From positions 13,920,951 to 13,984,950 of the forward strand of contig NC_064041.1 in the NCBI RefSeq assembly GCF_932526225.1: 64,000 nt of DNA, given 5' to 3'. This stretch comes from Nematostella vectensis (taxonomy: Eukaryota; Cnidaria; Anthozoa; Actiniaria; Edwardsiidae). The notes beneath the pieces were generated by a model that was not told where the DNA came from, did no database searches, and saw nothing but the letters and a program-made list of their open reading frames with translations. A program made the translations under genes and the position numbers. Numbering within the stretch: position 1 is the first letter of the stretch; the number at the start of each line of letters is the position of its first letter. Positions 1 through 28,852 of this stretch are shown here, piece by piece.

Positions 1-418
1 TGCTTATCTCAGGGTGCTTGGGTATAAGCTGGTATAATGACATGTCTGCTTATCTCAGGGTGCTTGGGTATAAGCTGGTATAATGACATGTCTGTTTATC
101 TCAGGGTGCTTGGGTATAAGCTAATGTAATGACATGTCTGTTTATCTCAGGGTGCTTGGGTATAAGTTGGTATACTGACATGTCTGTTTATCTCAGGGTG
201 CTTGGGTATAAGCTGGTATAATGACATGTCTGCTTATCTCAGGGTGCTTGGGTATAAGCTGGTATAATGACATGTCTGTTTATCTCAGGGTGCTTGGGTA
301 TAAGCTAATGTAATGACATGTCTGTTTATCTCAGGGTGCTTGGGTATAAGTTGGTATACTGACATGTCTGTTTATCTCAGGGTGCTTGGGTATAAGCTGG
401 TATAATGACATGTCTGAA
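1..418. repeat. 46-bp minisatellite with a 184-bp higher-order unit
   Basis: Nine head-to-tail copies of a 46-bp unit that includes TCTCAGGGTGCTTGGGTATA. Copies differ at a few diagnostic bases (CTGGTATAAT, CTAATGTAAT, TTGGTATACT). The order of variants repeats every four units, so 47-230 and 231-414 are nearly identical 184-bp blocks. The array is cut by the window edge. Confidence 0.93.
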
Positions 419-508
419 GGCTCTTTTCCATATAATCGCACTCGATCGTGTACACGTTTTGTATGGAAAAAAATCCTTGCAATCGTGTTTGATCCAGTGC
501 GTCTGTTG

Positions 509-692
509 CGATCGTACGGTCAAATTAGCTGCGATCTTTTGCGGTCATATGGAATCCACTTTTCAATCGGAATGCGTCCGGTTGGGATCGTACGGTCGAA
601 GTAGCTGCGATCGTTTGCGGTCATATGGAATCCACTTTTCAATCGGAATGGGTCCAGTTGCGATCGTACGGTCAAATTAGCTGCGGTCGTGT
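509..692. repeat. 76-bp tandem repeat, about 2.4 copies
   Basis: GATCGTACGGTC recurs at 510, 586 and 662, giving a strict 76-bp period with TCATATGGAATCCACTTTTC inside each full unit. No gene function is seen. Confidence 0.85.
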
Positions 693-732
693 GCGGTCGA
701 GTGCGGCCATAAGGAAACCAGCCCTAACTTAC

Positions 733-10663
<9,931 letters not shown>

Positions 10664-10719
10664 CGTAAACGAACGAACTTCGTAACAGACCTGTGCTCAG
10701 CGCAACCCATTCAAGGAAA

Positions 10720-10972
10720 CCGTTCACCTGGAATTTTGCCTGTCGTGTCTTTTAAGCTGTGTAAAGACTCTGAATAAACAACATCACGGGCAAGTCCTTC
10801 GTCAGTACGTCATGGATGATCTCAAGGTCAGTACTTCATGTTTTAAGGTTCTACTTCAAGGTTTCATGGGGTCACACATGAAGTACCGTTCACCTGGAAT
10901 TTTGCCTGTCGTGTCTTTTAAGCTGTGTAAAGACTCTGAATAAACAACATCACGGGCAAGTCCTTCGTCAGT
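10720..10972. repeat. 87-bp direct duplication flanking a small hairpin
   Basis: 10720-10806 and 10886-10972 are identical over about 87 bp (both contain GGAATTTTGCCTGTCGTGTC). Between them is a hairpin-ended segment that also occurs near 47.64 kb, so the duplication may reflect its insertion. It lies upstream of the protease start. Confidence 0.85.
10820..10885. mobile_element. Short hairpin-ended dispersed repeat, copy A
   Basis: Begins AAGGTCAGTACTTCATG and ends GGGGTCACACATGAAGTAC, so its ends form an inverted repeat (ACTTCATG/CATGAAGT). A second copy with the same ends lies at 47636-47700. It is only about 65 bp and codes for nothing. Confidence 0.6.
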
Positions 10973-10987
10973 GGTTTCCTTGAAGTA

Positions 10988-11376
10988 CAGTAAAACACGC
11001 GTGTAAGAACCCAGAGGTTTTTAAAAGAACCTATAGGCAAAAAAAGAAACAGATTTTCATACCCCAAAACATAAGAAACTGTTAAGCCAAAAAATTCAAA
11101 AGATTCTTAATATTATGGGGCCTTGAAATATAAATTTGCGAAACATTTTGTTCTTCATAAAGATAAGATTACTAGCATACATACAGTAGGATATCTAGCA
11201 AAGTCGCTACTTCAGTGTCACATTGTTGTCATTATGAAATTTACTACTGTTGTGAAACAAAATTAAAAAAACAAATAAGAACCTATTCTGCCTTAATTGT
11301 TAGGAAGTACCCCAAACAAAGAACCCGTTTTGCCATCTAGGCTTTTATCTAGGCTCTTACACGCGGGTTTTTACTG
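10988..11376. mobile_element. TA-flanked MITE (Tc1/mariner-like)
   Basis: 389 bp with ends CAGTAAAACACGCGTGTAAG and its near-perfect inverse at 11350-11376. A TA dinucleotide directly outside each end fits the target duplication of Tc1/mariner elements. There is no coding capacity. Confidence 0.75.
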
Positions 11377-11688
11377 TACATGAAACACCTACCTCCCTTG
11401 AAGGCCTGAACTCTGCTGTTAGCTCAAAGGTTCATAGGCTCTGGAAAGGAGTGCCATGGTTTGATAACCGTACATCCACGACACTGCACTTCTGTTACAC
11501 ATCAAGTATACCCTCATTCTTTATGCGCGAGGCGCGCGGAATAATCTGTTTCTCGGAGCAACAGGACACCCAGAACTTAACACTCAGGAAAAGTGGCGGA
11601 CGGGGAGGGGAAGGATGTGTGTGTGTTTTACATGATCGCGCGGTTAACATGTACCTAATTATGTAATATATAGATTCAGGCACTGAAT
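11377..11688. other. Spacer without a recognised gene
   Basis: No exon supported. 11664-11685 carries AATATATAGATTCAGGCACTG, which recurs with one change at 37170-37191, so the ribozyme element that follows may have landed in a dispersed repeat. Confidence 0.5.
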
Positions 11689-12095
11689 GGTGCCAATGTG
11701 TGTATGCTAGTGTGCTTCTAAAGTCCACATTTATGTATACATACTCGCAAGGATAGTTTGGCTATCCGACGGAGTTTTAGACTAGCAAAGGTCGCATGCG
11801 TGATCCGCACAATTGGCATCACGCTAGCCCGGTCGCAGCCCTAGATCCCACATGGATCTGAGCTGTGGTTTAAAGCACTTCGTTCGAGTCGAAGTCGCCC
11901 TGCAGTTTTTTTTTTTGCCTATGAAGTTTAACTGAGGCAAACCGGCTATGCCATGCTGACGAGTCCTAATAAGGACGAAACAGCTGTCCATGGTTGCCGA
12001 ACTGCACGGGTAATAGACTGTGCTAGCGTCCCGTCTTGGCCCGACTGGTGCCAATGTGTGTATGCTAGTGTGCTTCTAAAGTCCACATTTATATA
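11689..12095 (+). mobile_element. Retrozyme-like element: one 358-bp monomer plus a partial second copy
   Basis: The segment starting GGTGCCAATGTGTGTATGC at 11689 restarts at 12047, so the monomer is 358 bp and the element ends after about 45 bp of the second copy. A hammerhead ribozyme motif lies inside each full monomer, here with all core bases intact. A sequence matching the pol III B-box consensus (GTTCGAGTC, 11882-11890) lies upstream of it; I see no convincing A box. The same family recurs at 29.68-30.19 kb. Tandem, non-coding, hammerhead-bearing elements of a few hundred bp are known as retrozymes in plants and animals; they spread using other elements' reverse transcriptases. Confidence 0.8.
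11943..11999 (+). ncRNA. Hammerhead self-cleaving ribozyme (type I, minimal stem III)
   Basis: The core is complete: CTGACGAG at 11956-11963, stem II from TCC/GGA (plus C/G ends) with a short loop, and GAAA at 11977-11980. Stem I is CCATG (11951-11955) with CATGG (11989-11993), extended by CGGC/GCCG across an internal loop. Stem III is the self-complementary ACAGCTGT with no loop, ending at the UC cleavage triplet, so cut is predicted between 11988 and 11989. Such tiny stem III forms are known to act best as dimers or in tandem RNAs, which fits the repeated element. Confidence 0.88.
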
Positions 12096-13775
12096 ATAAC
12101 ACCTCACCCACCCCCTTGCTTGCAAATTGGTGACAATATTTTCCGATCTTATCCGACGGATTTCCGAAGGTTCCGGAAAAGTGATCGAAGCTCAAATCCA
12201 AAGCTCGTGATCCAGGGCGCTCCGTGAAGTCGCATAAGAATAATAACGACGATAATGCATCTTTTTACGTGTTTAATTTAATTAAAAAGCAAAAATACAG
12301 GATATTGAATGATTTCCACAGACAAGCCAATAGTTTCTAGGGATATCGGAGTATTTTTAAAAAAGCCATTTAAGTTCAAAATAACTTGGTCTGAAAAACT
12401 TTGAGTGTGTTCCGGAACTCACGTAAACTTCTTGGCTTTTCTGCAGTCAGTTTTCGTGTGTTTTTGAGAGGGGCAGAAATACTCATCCGCCATATTGTTT
12501 TGCGCGCTCTGGAGGCCTGTGCCGAGGCAGATCGCGGCTGGCTGGCTGGCAGCTTGTGACAATGACGTCATTGACCACAAAAACTGAGTCGCCTAGTTAT
12601 AGACCATTTCTATACCTATGGGGCTCCGCGCTGGCTTCGCTATCAAGCGTTACAAGTGTAAATGAATCTATCGCTTGATAAAAAGATGTTATTTTAAAAT
12701 GTTTGTATTTGCGGAAATCTATGATAAACCCAAGTTCCTCCACATCCCCCCTTCGAAACCACCATCCCACACATTCGTCATTCATTGTCCACGCGAGGAT
12801 CTAACAAGGAAGCGTTGCAACCATGTTTTTTTTAGCTGCACTAACCCGTAATGATTTTAAAGAAACTGTAACAAAAGACGCAAAAATGACACCGAGAAAA
12901 AAAAACAACATATTTTTCAGTTTTTCGCAAAAATCATTTGGTAGATTACTGGTCAAGAAAAAGTGAGACAAAGGTTTGCGCCTTAACAATAATAAGCTCG
13001 CAAAAACAGCAACAGACAATTGGGAGTTTTATTGTGCCTTTATTTTTCATTTATTTACTACTATTTATTTACAGTTTTCCCGTGTAAACGGAACGACAGT
13101 ATATCAACTGACAGCTCTACGACCGAAGGGTACGATGGATAACCATATATTGCCAAGACGATAAAGCATATAATACTAGTCTCGCCAGACTTTGCTTATC
13201 GCACTTATCCTCACAGAGAATTACTAAAAACCGATACCAAACCGCTTTCTCGCTTCCTTCATCCAAGCTAACGGAATAAAAACAGCGCCAATTTCAGTGC
13301 TTGTTGGTGAAAACACTTCACAAGGAGTTTGAATGACAAAAGTGAGAAGCGATTTAGCTGTTGGAAATTATCGGCGAAAGTTCTCAGAAAGTTTATAAGG
13401 CGAATTATTATCCATAAGCATATTTTGGTTGTGGAACCGCCATAGGAAAATTTGTCATTTGCACGGAACTTTTTTTTAAACAGAAATATTCAAAATGACA
13501 TCATCATTTATATATTAATGTGCTCCTAAATGATAGATTTAAAAATTAAATCTCCACCCTATATTATTACTTATTTCATATTGTTATGAACGGCTAGACT
13601 CTTTCACTATGTTTCTAGTGTTAGATAGCGAGTCACGAAAATACAGTAATTTAATACCAAAACCTGGTGAGCGGTTAGAAGTTTACTTATAAATAACATT
13701 TTCTTGTTAAGTATCCAATTGTGCTTATATATCAATAGATTATGCATCTATATATACATAGATTATTATTGGGTC
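12096..13775. other. Spacer, no gene recognised; small dispersed repeat at 12603-12647
   Basis: No conserved ORF. ACCATTTCTATACCTATGGG (from 12603) plus CTCCGCGCTGGCTTCGCTA recurs in longer form at 39604-39667, marking a dispersed repeat family. The rest is AT-rich without recognised features. Confidence 0.5.
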
Positions 13776-13778
13776 TAC

Positions 13779-13952
13779 CAGTAGCGGAACTAGGGAAATG
13801 GGGGCCTTAGGATGTGTATTTTATCGACGAAACTGCCTAAGATTATAGGAAATTATGTCAAAAAAGCTGTTTGCAACATCTTTTTTATTTCCTATTTAAT
13901 TGGACCAGCTTCCCCCTTCCCCTCTCAGCAAAATGCTAGATCCGCCCCTGTT
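13779..13952. mobile_element. Small inverted-repeat element (CAGGGGCGGATCTAG family)
   Basis: The ends are CAGTAGCGGAACTAGGG and, inverted, CAGGGGCGGATCTAG. A related copy lies at 41404-41562, and a single end-like match at 54828. Non-coding. Confidence 0.55.
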
Positions 13953-14034
13953 TGTCATTAAGATATCTTGATGATTGACAAAAATTATTTGTCAAAGTCG
14001 AATATACATGTCTGGAATATTGATTACATTTTGT

Positions 14035-14735
14035 GCATAAAAACTCTACTCACAATCTCAAAGGTTTGACGGATCAAACTTACCCATGATACTTACTAAG
14101 TTCGCTGTCCTAATTCATATACAGTACCAATATCAGTATCAGTACCAGTATCGATAAAGCCAGCAATGTTTTTCCCTGTCTACTGCTCGGTGCTAATCAT
14201 AATCAAAAGGTTTGTCGGATCAAAGTACTTTATATGTCCCTTAGTGTTCCTAATTACCCATACAGTACATCAATGAAGCCAGCAATGGCGCCCTCTTTCT
14301 ACTTCTCGGTGCTAATTAAAGTAAAAGGTTTGACGGATCAAACTACTTTATATTTCTCTTAGTGTTCCTAAATACATTGTCTTAAGTTATATACAGTATA
14401 TACAGTACACCAATGAAGCCATCAATGTCACCCTCTTTCTACTTCTCGGTGCTAATTAAAATAAAATGTTTGGCGGATCAAACTACTTTATATTTCTCTT
14501 AGTGTTCCTAAATACCTTGTCTTAAGTTATATACAGTATATACAGTACACCAATGAAGCCATCAATGTCATCCTCTTTCTACTTCTCGGTGCTAATTAAA
14601 ATAAAAGGTTTGGCGGATCAAACTACTTTATATTTCTCTTAGTGTTCCTAAATACCTTGTCTTAAGTTATACAGTATATACAGTACATCAATAAAGCCAT
14701 CAATGTTACCCTCTGTCTACTGCTCGGTGCCGGGG
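14035..14735. repeat. 140-bp tandem repeat, about 5 copies
   Basis: CTTTCTACTTCTCGGTGCTA recurs every 140 bp (14295, 14435, 14575), with more diverged copies before and after. Each unit has GGATCAAACTACTTTATAT. Confidence 0.85.
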
Positions 14736-15900
14736 GCCAAGGGGGCCAAGGGCGTGGCCAAGCGCCCACAGCTATTAACATCATGATCCTACCTCTGTGA
14801 CATAGGTCACAGCTTTCAACATCAGGACTGGACCAGTTTTATTATATAACAACACCGTTTGAAATTCAATCATTTTATGAGGTACAAGGACAGATACGTT
14901 TTAGGACCCCCTTGAGTTGTGCTCCATCAGCAGGAAACGACCAAGTTTTGTGGCTTGGTTGATAAAACGATTCTAATTCAACCACTCTGCGGCCAAGTTT
15001 GGCGTCATTTTAAGGATGTTATGTGGAATCCTTCTTCTGAAGTTAATAATAATGAACAAAGATTTCCTATTTTTAAACTTAGGTGTGATGATGTTGCTTG
15101 AAATAATGCTGGACCGTTTTTTTGATAAATATTCAGATTCTCCTTTCAAGTTGACAAAGATTTTCTCTCTTTGTATCTATAAAAGTATTTATGAGATTTT
15201 GCTTTTAATTCTAGATTAGTGAATGTCTGATGTGGCTTTACGTAAAGACACAAAAACTGTGGTAAACCGGTTTTACTTCAGAGTTTCCTTCTCTTAGGGA
15301 ACTTGCCAATACTAGGCAAATGGGCGTCCCCTGCCCAAAAGTGCATGTTGGCCGTTAGCTCGCACGGATCTCATCCGCCCTTTGACAGGTTTTGTTTTTC
15401 TTCTTGCAGGGTGACATACCACCCCCCTCACCAGTGACACTGGGGGGGGGGGGGATCGCCGACAGTATTTCTTACTGAGGTAAGACTACAAAAGTATACA
15501 AAACATGTACACCCTAAACCCAAAACATTATAAAAAGAAAGTTTCAACTTATTAAAATGAAATCCCCGTTGCGCACCCTTAAGGTTGACTATGCTGTGTA
15601 ACGAATCAAATCAAATATCACCTCTATCTGTCTATTAAACTTCTATCAGCGAAGGCTATTAAGCAGAAGGATATTCCATTTAATGCACCGAAGGTTATAT
15701 TTTTGAAAATAAGATTTGGTTTTTAAAACAGAAAACAAAATTACCAAGCATGCCGGATAAGTGGGTTTTAAGCGACCAACCTCAAAACAGATTTAGCCTG
15801 AGTATAAGGCTAGGAAGATACTTCCCAGGAAACAACATAAAGGCCTGACACTCGGGTTACGAAAAAAAAGTTACCTCCCCGTCCGATATTAATGGGCGAG
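14736..15900. other. Spacer downstream of the fibrinogen-domain gene
   Basis: No conserved coding region. A G-run lies at 15440-15454. Short ORFs near 14.9-15.2 kb have AT-rich, low-complexity content and no recognisable domain. Confidence 0.5.
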
Positions 15901-15978
15901 TTCTTAATAAGGTCGCACTTTGATTTCTGATTTCTTGAGTGAGTATCCATAACCATGCCAGCCCATCCACATGATGCC

Positions 15979-24738
<8,760 letters not shown>

Positions 24739-25626
24739 CTTGGATAGACTGCTTACGAGAGCAGCTCTGCACTCAATAACATAAAGACTTCAAAAGTAGA
24801 GAAGTTAATATTAAAAATTGATACCAAATATATAACAAAGATTTTTTTTCTAGAATAGTATAACAATGCATCTTATTAAGTATTGATCAGTTATCAAGCT
24901 GTGAATAACAGATCTTGCATAAGTTGTCGCTAAGCTAGAGGGAAAACAACAACTCTATCTTTCGACTCGCTCCCTCACGTCAGCGCACTCGTACTATTAG
25001 ACAGTATAAGATGTTTTTAACATTGTAATTTGTTATCAGAATATGGCTGTCATATTTTTCCATCCTTGAAAAGGCCTATCTCTAAGAATAAGTAGCTCGA
25101 GCAATTAAAAAACTATAGAGTACGATATTTCTATGTCTGCGAGGTATTGGAGCTCTTGTAATGAAATGTTTGTGTTGATGTTTAACAGCCAATCACTTTT
25201 GAGTTCACCACCTTGCTAGCTCATTCTGTTTTGCGTAGAAGAACATAACCTATCCAAATATGGTCATCTGACTTCTCCCATTTCCTTATATTGCTTACAT
25301 AAAAAGTTCAACGAAGAACTAAGTCAAATATTAAAAATTCGCAGCTGACATGTATAGTCGTTGGTCTCGGCGATAGATTACATAAAAGTTGTTGTGCATA
25401 AATCTACAGCGAATCCATACAATAAGTATAAGTAAGTATCAACCTGTTAACCGTTATCACCCTTCCCTTGCGTTCATTTCGTGTTGCTATTTTAGGTCTC
25501 ATGCTCTTGACGGTGTGACGTCACGCAACTGCGTCGCGGTCTGCCACAGGAAACGCGCGCAGAACGCAAGGGACTTAGTGACCTCGCCCCAGCTCCCTGC
25601 GACCATATTGCAGTTAGTCTGCAGTA
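24739..25626. other. Upstream region of the PAN-FReD gene
   Basis: Expected to hold its promoter; no canonical TATA box is convincing (a weak TTATGTTA lies near 24785 on the gene strand). No other gene is seen. Confidence 0.4.
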
Positions 25627-26475
25627 GGCATGTGTAGATTGTGCTCGGCAACTTTTGAGCAATTTTTGGCGTTTTGGCAACTTTCGTAGGACCAGCAACC
25701 TACGGCAACTTTTGCCTTCCTTGGCAACTTTTAAGCAACAAATTGGTATACAATCGATCCAAACCATCAAAAAGTTCGTTATTTCATCTACAAATGCACC
25801 TGGACAGTCCTATAATAGCCGCTGTCCTGGCTATTACAACGGGCGTTCAAATATCCATCTGTTATATCGAGATTGCAAGTGACGCTGGGGCAACTAGTCT
25901 AGAAAACGTAAAATCCGCGTGAATGAAGGAAAAAACAGGCAACGAAAAGGCGGTCCATCCATCTAGCATTTTTTAGCGGAGAAAGGTTAGTTTACGTTGC
26001 AATGCGTGTAGCGAGACATGATCGATCAGTATAGGCTGTGAATCGAGCTGTGAACTTTATCACTGCCTAAAGCATCATGGAGTATATTATATATGATGTA
26101 TATACTGTATTTAATAACATGATGCCTATCCAAGTGAACTTTGACTAGTTAGAAAATTTACTAGAAAATACGTATCCTATTTATTGTTGAGTTAAGAGAG
26201 ATTTATTGACAAGTGTATTTATATTTTAATGATTAATTAAACGTAGATTGGAAAAAATATTTAATGAAATTGCTGAAATGAAAACAAGCAAACAAATATG
26301 TTTTGGCAAGGCTCTTGGTTTTGGGCATTTATCTAGAACAAACGACTCTAAAGAGCGAGCACCTTTTTTAATTTCTGGTGGCAACTTTTGGATATATTAG
26401 CAATTTTAGAGCAACTTTTGGCTATATTTCCAAGCAACTTTTCCCAAATTTACTAGCACAATCTACACATGCCTT
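25627..26475. mobile_element. Non-autonomous DNA transposon with a 10-bp target duplication
   Basis: The ends GGCATGTGTAGATTGTGCT (25627) and its exact inverse (26455-26473) enclose 849 bp. GTCTGCAGTA occurs directly before the left end (25617-25626) and just after the right end (26476-26485). Subterminal regions are rich in GCAACTTTT. No transposase ORF. The duplication length would fit a Mutator-like or related superfamily. Confidence 0.82.
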
Positions 26476-26485
26476 GTCTGCAGTA

Positions 26486-26904
26486 AAACTCCCACAAGGT
26501 TTTAGGTTTTAATTCTAACAAGACCGCAGACTAATACACCTAGCAAACGCTGCTTTCTAAATTTTTTTCAATCATATCAATTTTTATAGTCAAATTTAGA
26601 AATATTGATCGATTTTGATTCTTATTCCTGCGGCTGTTTCTTATTGAGTTCCTAGAGGTTGCATAAACAATTTTTTTTATGATTTTTATAAAAATATGAT
26701 TCGCTACTATGCAGTTTTTCAATTGTCCCGGCCGTTAACTGAAACCCCCGATCAATCGCACCGAGCCTTGTCTCCATTAGTTCGAGTTTGTCTGATTGCA
26801 CATTTTTTACCCAAATTTCTCACTGCATTGAATGTTCTCGGTAATACATAGATTTTAGCACCACGAAGTAGATTCACATTTATTGTCCAATCATTAAAAA
26901 GACG
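26486..26904. other. AT-rich spacer, nothing recognised
   Basis: No conserved ORF or repeat stands out. Confidence 0.4.
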
Positions 26905-27245
26905 CAGTGTGCCGTCAAAATGGTTTTGCAGTGTACCGTCAAAATGGTTTTGCAGTGGGCCGTCAAAATGGTTTTGCTGTGTGCCGTCAAATGGTTTTGC
27001 AGTGTGCCGTCAAATGGTTTTGCAGTGTGCCGTCAAATGGTTTTGCAGTGTGCCGTCAAATGGTTTTGCAGTGTGCCATTAAATGGTTTTGCAGTGTGCC
27101 TATAAATGGTTTTGCAGTGTGCCGTCAAAATGGTTTTGCAGTGTGCCGTCAAATGGTTTTGCGGTGTGCCGTCAAATGGTTTTGTGCCGTCAAATGGTTT
27201 TGCAGTGTGCCGTCATTTGGTTTTGCAGTGTGCCGTCAAATGGAA
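26905..27245. repeat. 23/24-bp minisatellite, about 14 copies
   Basis: Unit GTGCCGTCAAATGGTTTTGC, with an optional extra A that switches 23- and 24-bp forms. Confidence 0.95.
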
Positions 27246-28377
27246 TGAAAGTCTCAATTTCAGTTGAGGTTGGGCCGTTCTCCTTTTCAGAATAGCATTT
27301 CAAGGTTGAAAAAGCGGATTTTTCTTGAATTATTATTTTCTTGTACATGAGGCCTGGGGTTTTACTTTACACAAGAGAGGCTAAACGGGCGTGAACGTTT
27401 CTTTTTCCCGCCAAAAGCAAGTAAACAACAGAACGAACAAGACGGCGAAATTTCGTAAAATGTATTCAATACTTCATAGCATTCCAGGCAAAACATGCCC
27501 TCTGGTGTAAAACCACAGGTACTAAGTATTGAATATAACCGTGAAAACGGCTATATTGCTTTGACTCGTCCCCACGCTACTCTCTTGCTGTGCTCAATGA
27601 TCCATGATGCCTCGCGCGCACTCACTCTTTCCAAGTGGCGGCCTCTCTATAGCCATGTAGAGCGTGACGGAGCGTGACGGGCTTGCCATCTATCTAAAAG
27701 CTTTATTGCATTATGTATTCAATTGTGTGTTTATTATCAGTTTGGGATTTGCTGATTCTAACATAGATCCAAAACAATAAAACTTCAGTTTATCCTTCCC
27801 TCTCCTCTCGTTTTCGAACGTACTAGTGTCGTTTTTCTCATTTTATAACATTCAAAATTTGGGGACCCTTAACCACCAGGGCATGTAATGAACACTCCCT
27901 TAGCTTGTCAAGGGTATTAAGTAATGCTCCGTGTAAGAACTAGGGAAAGTCTTATTGCCCTGCGGCAAAAAGCTTTCCCTACGTAGGATATTTTTTTGTA
28001 CTAAACACACAGACACAAGATATAGAATATAGTGAGATTTTGAGGAAATTACATGAAACATTTGCTCCCTAATATATCTTAACGATATTTTCTGTTTTGA
28101 ACCAATCAAAAGAAGAAAGAACAATAGTTTTTGCTTGCATAATTTTCAAAAGGTTCCCCACGTTAGATTTGTCTAATAAGCCATATTACACATACCAATA
28201 AATCCTTAAACTCAAATATTCAAAATCGTTAGGCAGCATTAAGTTTTAAGTGTAACGTTATGTTGTAATTGCTTGTCTTGGCCAATCAAATTTCTAGAAT
28301 GAACAAAGGCATTTTTGACATTGCAGCGTGCATTTGCCGTTGGGTTGGTTGGGGTCAATCATACAATAAATAGCCTG
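27246..28377. other. Spacer upstream of the first hydroxyacid oxidase gene
   Basis: No gene recognised. A weak inverted pair (TATTCAATACTT at 27462, AAGTATTGAATA at 27525) encloses about 50 bp. Promoter elements of the downstream gene could not be identified. Confidence 0.4.
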
Positions 28378-28416
28378 CGTGCATCCGGTTTAGAATTGTG
28401 TGAAACCGGATGCACG
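28378..28416. promoter_or_regulatory. Perfect 14-bp hairpin upstream of hydroxyacid oxidase copy 1
   Basis: CGTGCATCCGGTTT and its exact inverse AAACCGGATGCACG are separated by 11 bp, about 270 bp before the ATG. It could be a dyad binding site or a remnant of a transposon end; the function is unknown. Confidence 0.4.
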
Positions 28417-28682
28417 GAGGCTAACAATAAGTTATGTTATCTTTATAATACCCCCGGACCATACGCTCCTGCATCACAGAGGAGCTATTATCCAAACCAG
28501 ATCTTTTCATTCGGTAGCGCCGCTCGCTGGCGCATGAGTCTTCTAGATATTGTCCCCTTTGGTTTGGTAATCATTTCGTGACTCAACCTTTGACATTTCG
28601 CAAAGAGGAAGTTGAGATCAAATTAAACTTGTGTTATCTTGTTATTGGATTTTGTGACAAGACAAGGCATCGCCAGAGCAAA

Positions 28683-28852
28683 ATGGAAGCAGTCTCTACA
28701 CCATCAAACTCACGAAACAGAACGAAGCCTGTATGCTTGACGGATTTTCAAGATCAAGCCAAAGACTCTTTGTCAAAAATCGCGTATGAATATTTTTCAA
28801 GCGGAGCTGAAAATGAAGAGACGCTGCGAGAGAATAGGGAAGCATTCAAGAG
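28683..28852 (+). CDS. Hydroxyacid oxidase copy 1, exon 1
   Basis: ATG in a good context (CAAAATGG). 56 codons plus two bases, ending AAGAG|GTAATT in phase 2, exactly where copy 2 also splits the Arg codon. Confidence 0.85.

Noticed and set aside
10955-10975. Second hammerhead-like CTGACGAA on the minus strand
   Set aside because: No GAAA box or pairing stem II at the right distance.
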